Source: Acidobacteriota bacterium (GTDB taxonomy: Bacteria; Acidobacteriota; Polarisedimenticolia; J045). From it: 49,993 nt of DNA. Each line of letters starts with the position of its first letter. The stretch's first letter is position 1. Positions 7,659 to 13,677 of this stretch are shown here, piece by piece. Under the pieces are notes generated by a model, which saw nothing but the letters and a program-made list of their open reading frames with translations, was not told where the DNA came from and did no database searches. The translations under genes were made by a program, and so were the position numbers. Location: NCBI GenBank assembly GCA_003696075.1, contig RFHH01000061.1:1-49993 (forward strand), in the 5' to 3' direction.

Positions 7659-8243
7659 TCACCGCCCCGCTTCCGGATGCCACCGCCAGGGAACGCCGGT
7701 CTGCGGCCACTCCACGACGTTCCAGGGGTAGGGCCGGTCGGGAGAGGTGTGCACCAGGTCGTCGGTCGGCCGCCACTCGAACCACGACGGAAGCGGGGCC
7801 CAGCGGACGCGATGCCACGGATAGGGCGCCTCGGGGTCGGTGCGCTCGAGCGATTCTTCGGGCGTCCAACGGCTCCAGGGGGGAGCGGCCGGTCCCGGTT
7901 CGGCCAGGGTCCCCTCCAGAACCGCCAGTTGCGAGGCCGGTCCCGGGCCGATGGTGGCCGCCTCCGCGTCGGCGGGGCCGGCGCGGTCGGGGCGCGGCAC
8001 CCTCACCACCACGCGCTCTTCGACCTCGGGAGCCCGCCCGAGGAGGGTGACCCCGTGGGGTAGCGGAGCTGCCCGGGATCCCGGGGGCGGGGGCGAGGGG
8101 GTCGCCGCGCTCCGGCTGGCGTGCGACCGGTCGCCGGGCGCCTCCGGCGGGCCTTCGGCGGCCGCTCCGGTCAGAGGGGCCGCCCCGGTCGCGGCGGCCA
8201 GAAGGAGAAACAGGAGCCGGAGACGCCAGCGCATCACCGCCAT
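7659..8243 (-). CDS. Secreted protein with Trp-rich tandem repeat
   Basis: A 194-residue protein of unknown family. It has a signal peptide (RWRLRLLFLLLAAATG, cut near AAA-EG) followed by a Pro/Ala/Ser-rich, probably disordered stretch to about residue 115. The C-terminal third is a tandem repeat of about 30 residues. Copy one is WTPEESLERTDPEAPYPWHR followed by VRW. Copy two is WRPTDDLVHTSPDRPYPWNV followed by VEW. A final partial copy is WRWHPE. The invariant core is W-x-P-(acidic)2-L-x-x-T-(D/S)-P-x-x-P-Y-P-W-x-x-V-x-W. It is possibly a periplasmic carbohydrate- or peptide-binding surface, but this is speculative. Two starts are possible (8243 or 8234). It lies directly upstream of the symporter gene, with REPIN-like element 4 eight bases before its start. 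Confidence 0.6.
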   Translation of the reverse strand: MAVMRWRLRLLFLLLAAATGAAPLTGAAAEGPPEAPGDRSHASRSAATPSPPPPGSRAAPLPHGVTLLGRAPEVEERVVVRVPRPDRAGPADAEAATIGPGPASQLAVLEGTLAEPGPAAPPWSRWTPEESLERTDPEAPYPWHRVRWAPLPSWFEWRPTDDLVHTSPDRPYPWNVVEWPQTGVPWRWHPEAGR

Positions 8244-8250
8244 TCTAAGC

Positions 8251-8403
8251 GAGGTGCATCCCCGATGGTGCGTTTCTTCGTCGCAACTCGATGAGCCCTC
8301 TGCGGTTGGCGTGCCGAACCGCGCGCTTTGGCTGAAATCGGCGCCAGGGGCCCGTCTTTCATCGACTTGGCCGACGCAGCGCACCATCGAGGGTGCACCT
8401 CCC
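8251..8403. repeat. REPIN-like palindromic element 4 (best copy)
   Basis: A 153-bp unit. The left arm starts GAGGTGCATCCCCGATGGTG and continues to the CAACTCGATGA word. The right arm is TCATCGACTTGG, then GCGCACCATCGAGGGTGCAC, then CTCCC. The two arms of about 44 bases are inverted copies with scattered mismatches and could form one long hairpin around a loop of about 64 bases. Each arm ends in a small hairpin of its own (GCACC-N6-GGTGC on the right). Confidence 0.8.
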
Positions 8404-8413
8404 AATTCCAAGC

Positions 8414-8558
8414 GGATTGCATCCCCCGCGGTGCGTTTTTCCGCCGGAGTCGCCGGAAGGTCGAAGATCGGAGGTCCCGGTTCAAGGGGATCGATGTCCG
8501 AGGATCGGTCCAAACCGTTCATCGAATTGCGCGGAGTGTCGCCCGATCGAAGAGCACG
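8414..8558. repeat. REPIN-like element 5, degenerate
   Basis: Left end GATTGCATCCCCCGCGGTGC plus GTTTTTCCGCC; right end TTCATCGAATTGCGCGGAGTG, then TCGCCCGATCGAAGAGCACG. It has the same order and about 145-bp length as the better copies but more mismatches. It lies 11 bases after element 4. Confidence 0.6.
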
Positions 8559-8574
8559 TCCCGACCCACGCGAG

Positions 8575-8726
8575 GTTCTTGGGCAAAGGTCCCCATTTTC
8601 ATCCAAGTCGATGAATGCGAAGAGGTTGGCGTCGCGGGCCGCTCGCATCGCGCGAAGCCGGGGCCGAAGTGAGACGGTCTTCGATCGAGTCGGGCGGCAT
8701 CGCCCACCATCCGGGGAGCGGGTGCC
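8575..8726. repeat. REPIN-like element 6, strongly decayed
   Basis: The right arm TCGATCGAGTCGGGCGGCAT + CGCCCACCATCCGGGGAGCG + GGTGCC is recognisably the family arm with several changes. A left-arm trace (AAGTCGATGA near 8607) is the only remnant on the other side. Boundaries are estimated from the usual 150-bp length. Confidence 0.4.
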
Positions 8727-9265
8727 GGTCGAGGCGGGACCCCTTTTCTGGCGGTGGACAGGGCGGTGGCCGCCCGCCTCGGCGGGCGGGGGCGCCAGGC
8801 CCCGGTTCGGGGAGGCGAGCGGGCGCAGCGGTCGGGACGCCGCGCCGGGACCGGCCGCCCGGGCCGACTCGGCGGGGCCCCGGCCCTCCCCGCGGGCCGC
8901 GTCGCCGGGTGGCGGGTCGCGCCTCGGGCGAAAGGGTTTCCCGAAAGAGCGATCCGGAATTCCTCGCTCCTCGTAGAAAGCCGATCGGTGAGGACCTCCG
9001 CGGCGGAGCCTGCGTTCCCTGGTTGATCGATGGGCGTTCGCCCGTGCCTGCCGCGGGCGCCGGGCTCCGAGGGCGCGCCGCCGGCCCGAAGGTCCGGCGG
9101 GCAGGCCCGGCACCGGCGGCGCACCGCCTCCTCCCGAGCCCCGGCGCCGGGGCCGCCCCGCGCCGGTCGTCGGCGGAGGCGGCGGCTGCCAGAATAGGGC
9201 CTCCGGGCACGGGTGGGGACGCCCCGGGGCGTTCCGGGTCGGCGTTCGCGGGAGGCGAGGTGGGG
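8727..9265. other. GC-rich non-coding stretch before the sulfatase-like gene
   Basis: About 540 bases of extremely GC-rich sequence with several local GGGCGG/CCGCCC inverted repeats. There is a clean small hairpin around GGGCGAAAGGGTTTCCCGAA (8929-8948). I looked for RNase P, tmRNA and SRP RNA cores and found none. No promoter is evident for the gene that follows. Confidence 0.45.
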
Positions 9266-11116
9266 ATGTCACGGCAGCGAATCGGAATCGCGCTCAGGAG
9301 CGGCGTCGCGCGTCTCGGAGGCGGCGCGCTGGTCGTCGCGGCGTCTTGCGGGGGAACGCGCATCGGTCCCCCGCGGTCGGGGGGACCGCCGACCGTTCTC
9401 CTCGTGACGATCGACACCCTGCGGGCCGATCGGGTCGGCTGCTACGGCCGCGCCGACGCGGGGACCCCGATGCTCGACGAGCTGGCGGCCCGCGGCGTCC
9501 GTTTCGCGGCGGCCCACACGACCGCCCCGCTGACGCTGCCCGCGCACAGCTCGATCATGACGGGCCGCAGCGTGCCGGCCCACGGGGTGCGGAACAACGG
9601 CACCTTCGCGTTGCCGCCCGAGATCCCGACGCTCGCCGAACGATTCGAAGCGGCCGGCTACGCGACCGGCGCCTTCATCTCCTCTCCGGTTCTCAAGCGC
9701 CGGCACGGGCTCGCCCGGGGGTTCCAGCGCTACGACGATGCGATCGCCGAGATCCCGGCCAACGTGGGCCGAATCGTCGTCCACTACGCCGAACGCTCCG
9801 GACGCGAGACGGTCTCCCGCGCCATCGCCTGGCTGCTGGACCAGGAGGGACGCCCGGCCTTCCTCTGGGTGCACCTCTGGGAGCCGCACAGCCCGTACCG
9901 GCCGCCTCCTCCCTTCGCGGAGCGGTTCCGCGACGACCGCTATCAGGGAGAGGTGGCTGCGGCCGACGCCGCGCTGAAGCGGCTCATCGACGGGATCGCC
10001 TCGCTGGGGCGTGCCGACGGGCTCCTTGTCGTCGTGAGCGGCGACCACGGCGAGGCCCTGGGGGACCACGGGGAGCAGACGCACGGCCTGTTCCTCTACG
10101 AGGAGGTGCTCCGGGTTCCCCTCATCGTTTCCGGGCCCTCGTGGGGCGTCCGCCACGCCGTGATCGAGGAGCTGGCCAGCGTCGCCGACATCGCGCCGAC
10201 CCTGGCCGAGCTCGCCCGTCTCCCGGCGCTTCCCGGAACGGACGGGCTGTCCCTTGCCGCGGCACTGGCCGGCGGCCCGATGCCGAAGCGCGGCGGCGTG
10301 TTCGCCGAAAGCTGGCTTCCTCGTTTCGACTTCGGTTGGTCGGGCCTTCAAGCCTATCTTTCGGGCCACCGCAAGCTCATCCGGGCACCTCGTCCCGAGC
10401 TGTACGATCTCGAGGCCGATCCCGAGGAGATGCACGATCTCGCCGGAGAGCGCCCCGGCGAGGTTCGGGAGCTGACCTCGCAGCTCTTGGCCGAGGTCTC
10501 GCGGGCCGCAGCCGCCTCCCGCGGCCGCGCGCAGGTCGGGGCCACCGAGAAGGAGCTTGAGACGCTCCGCACCCTCGGCTACGCGGGGACGGGCCGGGTG
10601 GTCGAGGCGGACGACGCCGTCGATCCCAATCGTGCGGATCCCAAGGACAGGGTGGAGGTGGTCCACAAGCACGACCGCGCTCTTTTCCTGCTGGCGGACG
10701 GGAAACCGCTGGAAGCCCGCACGCTCCTGGAGGAGGCGCTCGAGATCGAGCCGGACGACCCCGCGCTCCTGTTCCAGTACGCGCAGACCTTCATCGTCGC
10801 CAAGGATCTCCCCGGCGCGGAGCGCGTGCTCCGGCGCGCGGTCCGGGTGCACCCGGACTACGGTCTCGCCTGGTATCGGCTCGGCCAGGTTCTCGCCCAG
10901 CTCGGGAAGGATGAAGAGGAGCGCGCGGCCTACGAGAAGGCGATCGAGCACGACCCGTACAACGTGGCTCCGCGCCTCGCCCTCGCCGAGAGCCTGATCG
11001 AAGCGGGGCAGATCGAGAAAGCCCGCCAGGTGGTGGAGGCCGCCCGGAAACTGGCTCCGGAGGACGAACAGATCGAGGCCCTGATGGCCCGAATGGACGC
11101 CGCCCGGAGCCGGTGA
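9266..11116 (+). CDS. Sulfatase-like (alkaline-phosphatase superfamily) lipoprotein with TPRs
   Basis: 616 residues, starting at an ATG preceded by GGAGG 10 nt upstream. The N-terminus ends in VVAASC, a plausible lipobox with C28 as the lipidated residue. Residues about 40-440 form a sulfatase-type domain: metal-binding TIDTLRADRVG (D50), the nucleophile region LTLPAHSSIMTG, and SGDHGEALGDHGEQ (D260, H261). The usual sulfatase motif is C/S-x-P-x-R. Here the position is T90 with H94 in place of Arg, so formylglycine formation is not expected and Thr could be the nucleophile, as in related phosphodiesterases and phosphotransferases. Residues about 455-616 are TPR helices. Hydrolysis or transfer of sulfate or phosphate groups at the cell surface is inferred; the substrate is unknown. 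Confidence 0.75.
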   Translation: MSRQRIGIALRSGVARLGGGALVVAASCGGTRIGPPRSGGPPTVLLVTIDTLRADRVGCYGRADAGTPMLDELAARGVRFAAAHTTAPLTLPAHSSIMTGRSVPAHGVRNNGTFALPPEIPTLAERFEAAGYATGAFISSPVLKRRHGLARGFQRYDDAIAEIPANVGRIVVHYAERSGRETVSRAIAWLLDQEGRPAFLWVHLWEPHSPYRPPPPFAERFRDDRYQGEVAAADAALKRLIDGIASLGRADGLLVVVSGDHGEALGDHGEQTHGLFLYEEVLRVPLIVSGPSWGVRHAVIEELASVADIAPTLAELARLPALPGTDGLSLAAALAGGPMPKRGGVFAESWLPRFDFGWSGLQAYLSGHRKLIRAPRPELYDLEADPEEMHDLAGERPGEVRELTSQLLAEVSRAAAASRGRAQVGATEKELETLRTLGYAGTGRVVEADDAVDPNRADPKDRVEVVHKHDRALFLLADGKPLEARTLLEEALEIEPDDPALLFQYAQTFIVAKDLPGAERVLRRAVRVHPDYGLAWYRLGQVLAQLGKDEEERAAYEKAIEHDPYNVAPRLALAESLIEAGQIEKARQVVEAARKLAPEDEQIEALMARMDAARSR

Positions 11117-11130
11117 CGGAGACCGTACCC

Positions 11131-11160
11131 GTGACGGACTGCCGGGTCACCGGCTAGCAT
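11131..11160 (+). promoter_or_regulatory. Possible sigma70-type promoter for the MBL-fold gene
   Basis: GTGACG (4 of 6 to TTGACA), an 18-base spacer, then TAGCAT (4 of 6 to TATAAT), 20 bases before the TTG start of the next gene. The gap between the two genes is only 64 bases, so read-through is equally possible. Confidence 0.35.
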
Positions 11161-11180
11161 AGGGACCGAGGGGGTGTTCC

Positions 11181-11927
11181 TTGATCGTCGACCGCGTGCA
11201 ACACCCGGGTTGGCTGGTCAACAGCTGGCTGGTCGCAGGCCGCGAGGAAGGGCGCGGGATCCTGATCGACACCGGCGCCGATCCGGCGAAGATCCTCGAG
11301 ATGGTCCGCCGGCACGGGGTCCGCGTGGTCGCGATCATCGCCACCCACCGCCATTACGATCACGTCGCCGGCAACGAATTCCTCGCCCGCAATCTCGGAG
11401 CGCCGGTGCTGGCGCACCGCCTCGAGCGGCCGCACATCCCCACGGCGACGGAGGACGCGGAACCTGGGCGGCGGTTCGAGTTCCGGGGATGGCACGCGGA
11501 GATCGTCGCCATTCCGGGCCACACGGCCGGCCAGATCGGCGTCCACGTGCCGGGGCACGCGATCTTCACCGGCGACACGCTGTTCAAGGGCTCCGTCGGA
11601 GGCACGGTGGCGCCCGGACACACAACGTTCGAAGACCTGCGGCGGAGCGTTCTCGAGACGATCCTCTCCTTGCCCGGGGACACGAAGATCCATCCCGGTC
11701 ACGGCGAGAGCAGCACCGTGGCCCACGAGCTCGAGCGCAATCCGTTCGTCCGCGTCTGGCGGGGTCTCGACGAGCCCGGCACGCGGCCGGGGCGCGTGGA
11801 CGGCAAGCGCGTGACCGTCGAGGTCTGGGCGAAGGACTACGACGGAGGCCACAAGGCACAAGTCCGGTTCGCCGACGGCTCCGTGGCCATCGTACCCGGC
11901 AGCCGCGTCCAGAAGGTGACGCTGTGA
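11181..11927 (+). CDS. Metallo-beta-lactamase-fold hydrolase (glyoxalase II-like)
   Basis: 248 residues. The N-terminal 170 residues have the MBL metal ligands: THRHYDHVAGN (H56, H58, D60, H61), PGHTAGQ, FTGDTLFKGSVGG and HPGHG. These correspond to the binuclear metal site of hydroxyacylglutathione-hydrolase-like thiolesterases. The C-terminal 60 residues ('RVTVEVWAKDYDGGHKAQVR...VPGSRVQKV') look like a short extra beta domain, not the glutathione-binding C-terminus of true GloB. A small cytosolic ester or thioester hydrolase is therefore a safer call than glyoxalase II. The start is a TTG; no in-frame ATG exists near it, and the family begins at just this point. Confidence 0.75.
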   Translation: MIVDRVQHPGWLVNSWLVAGREEGRGILIDTGADPAKILEMVRRHGVRVVAIIATHRHYDHVAGNEFLARNLGAPVLAHRLERPHIPTATEDAEPGRRFEFRGWHAEIVAIPGHTAGQIGVHVPGHAIFTGDTLFKGSVGGTVAPGHTTFEDLRRSVLETILSLPGDTKIHPGHGESSTVAHELERNPFVRVWRGLDEPGTRPGRVDGKRVTVEVWAKDYDGGHKAQVRFADGSVAIVPGSRVQKVTL

Positions 11928-12327
11928 GCGCCTTGCACCCCTGATCGCTCGCGGTTTGCCCTACGCGCGGGGCCGGTGTCCCGCCCGGGACCCGCCGCGG
12001 CCCACCGTGGCACCAGCGGTGTTTCCACCCCGCGGCGGGAGACCCGCCCCTCGAGACCCGCGAGGCGAGACGCCCCCGTGCGTCGTCCCGCCCGCTCCCC
12101 GGGGGCGAGCGGCTTGCAGCGCGCCCCCGTGCCGGTGTCGGGAGGTCTCACTCCGGCGCGAGCGCCAGGGTCGACGCATGAACGCCGTGGCCACCGCGCG
12201 GAGCCACTGGATCGGCCGCGAGGCGCGGGTTTCGCGGGGCTCGCTCGCCGTGTTCCCCCGGCCGCCGCGGGACAGCGGAGTCCGAGAGGAGCGGGTTCTC
12301 CGGCGGCGGATCGTGGAAACGCTCCCT
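11928..12327. other. GC-rich non-coding stretch
   Basis: About 400 bases between the MBL-fold gene and REPIN-like element 7. Short inverted repeats of CCGCGGCGGG type occur, but I see no gene, tRNA or promoter. Confidence 0.45.
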
Positions 12328-12478
12328 TTCACAGGTGCACCCTCAATGGTGCGAAACGCTGCGCAACTCGACGAAAGAAGGGTGCTTCGGCCTCACTCCG
12401 CGGGAGGCGAGTGGTTCGCGCCCTCCGAACTTCCTACGGCTTCGACGGGCAAGCGCACCAACGGAGGTGCACCTCCCT
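12328..12478. repeat. REPIN-like palindromic element 7
   Basis: A 151-bp unit in the opposite sense to element 4. It starts CAGGTGCACCCTCAATGGTG, continues CGAAACGCTGCGCAACTCGA, and ends CTTCGACGGGCAAGCGCACC + AACGGAGGTGCACCTCCC. Its left arm is nearly identical to the minus-strand reading of the right arms of elements 1 and 2. It sits between convergent genes. Confidence 0.75.
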
Positions 12479-12616
12479 TTCCCTTCGGGAGCGCCGGGGA
12501 CGCGGACCCCGCGAGCGCTTCTTTCGGGCTGGGCCAGGGCCCGCGAGCACCGAAGGGGAAGGATCGGCTCGGCGATCCGCGCGCGTCCTTTTCCAGGCGC
12601 GCCTGCCGGCCGTCCC

Positions 12617-13378
12617 TCAAGAAGCTTCCGCGGCGCGGATCAGGCGCTCGTTGACCGGAGTCGGAACGCCGTGGCGGCGACCCATTTCGACGATCGCGCC
12701 GTTTCGCCACGGGATCGCCTTGACGCCGCCGCGGACCCACTGAATCGGCCCCGTGGTGCGCGCGAGACAGGCGCGGGCGTCGCCGGCGCCGACGGTGACC
12801 CCATACTCCGCGGACGCGGCGGCGGCCGATTCCTCGAGCAGCGCCGCGAGTTCGTCCTCGTACCGCTGGAGATACTCGCCGAGCGTGACGCCGTGGACGG
12901 CGAGCGGCAAACCGACGACGGCGTTCCAGATCCCCTTGAGGATCATCTCCCGCCGGAACGCCTCTCGGCCGGCCACGCACTCGACGGCGAGCCCGCCGGC
13001 GGCGAGCGGCCCGACGAGCTCCTCCGCGAGCGGTCCGTGGAACAGCGAGGGGCGCAGCGAAGCGAAGAACTCTCCCTTCGACGTGAACCAGATCAGACCG
13101 CGTGTCACCGGGCCGAGATCCCCGTGGACGACCTCGAGAAAACCGTTTTGGACGAGAATCAACCGCTCGCGCGGAACACGGCCGAGCCGGTCGAGCACGG
13201 TGCCGAGGTCCTCTTCCCGGACCGCCACCAGACGCGGCGCGGAATCGGCGGGGTCGGAGGCGGATTCCCATCCTGTCGAGCGCGTCACCTCGGCCACCGC
13301 GACCCCGCTCGCGCGCAGAGCCCCGGCGAGGCGGCGCCCGACCTCCCCGGGGCCGATCAGATGGATCTTCCGGATCAC
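12617..13378 (-). CDS. Ketopantoate reductase-like (PanE/ApbA) oxidoreductase
   Basis: 253 residues, short for PanE (about 290-310). It starts with a Rossmann nucleotide site IHLIGPGEVGRRLAG (G9-x-G11-x-x-G14). The C-terminal helical domain carries the KGIWNAVVGLPLA segment, which aligns with the Lys-containing helix of ketopantoate reductases, and ends VPTPVNERLIRA, as in that family (typically P-T-P-x-x-x-x-L). NAD(P)H-dependent reduction of a 2-oxo acid is expected. The Arg/Lys that selects NADPH after the second strand is not obvious (RSTGW), and the middle is compressed, so the substrate may not be ketopantoate. It overlaps the start side of the small BON-like gene by four bases (ATGA). 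Confidence 0.65.
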   Translation of the reverse strand: MIRKIHLIGPGEVGRRLAGALRASGVAVAEVTRSTGWESASDPADSAPRLVAVREEDLGTVLDRLGRVPRERLILVQNGFLEVVHGDLGPVTRGLIWFTSKGEFFASLRPSLFHGPLAEELVGPLAAGGLAVECVAGREAFRREMILKGIWNAVVGLPLAVHGVTLGEYLQRYEDELAALLEESAAAASAEYGVTVGAGDARACLARTTGPIQWVRGGVKAIPWRNGAIVEMGRRHGVPTPVNERLIRAAEAS

Positions 13379-13638
13379 CTCAGGACCTCCGGAGATCGGG
13401 ACCGCTCACCCTCGCCGCTGCGCACGCTCACCGATCGCACTCCCCTCACGTTCCTCACCGACCGCTCGACGTCCTCCGCGAGCCCCGCGCCGCCGCGGCG
13501 GAGCCAGATCCGGACGTCCCCGCGAGCGCCGTCGAGATCGATCGAGCCGACCGCCTGGTCCACCGAGCACCCGTGCCGCTGGACGGCGGCCGCGACCGCC
13601 TCGAAAATGGGGGTCAGCTCGACAGGCTCCTCGCTCAT
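13375..13638 (-). CDS. Small acidic protein, BON-like or hypothetical
   Basis: 87 residues with no signal peptide. The core 'SIDLDGARGDVRIWLRRGG' followed by LAEDVERSVRNVRGVRSVSV resembles a single BON-type alpha/beta unit (strand, helix, 'V-x-G-V-x-x-V' strand), but the match is weak and the protein may belong elsewhere. It begins 39 bases from the divergent PBP1B gene and couples to the PanE-like gene by ATGA overlap. Function unknown. Confidence 0.5.
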   Translation of the reverse strand: MSEEPVELTPIFEAVAAAVQRHGCSVDQAVGSIDLDGARGDVRIWLRRGGAGLAEDVERSVRNVRGVRSVSVRSGEGERSRSPEVLR

Positions 13639-13677
13639 GGAAGCCGATCATACCCGACGCGCTTCCCGAGAGGTGAC

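Noticed and set aside
8615-9265. N-terminal extension of the sulfatase-like gene by over 200 residues
   Set aside because: The added part is low-complexity Arg/Gly/Pro and overlaps the repeat cluster. The ATG at 9266 has a good ribosome site and gives a normal lipoprotein signal.
8727-9265. RNase P, SRP or other housekeeping RNA
   Set aside because: The universally conserved cores (for example GAGGAAAGTCCGG of RNase P) are absent on both strands.
5533-12478. Insertion sequences or MITEs of a known IS family
   Set aside because: No transposase and no obvious target-site duplications around the units. The hairpin-in-each-arm build fits REPINs better, although a MITE origin cannot be excluded.
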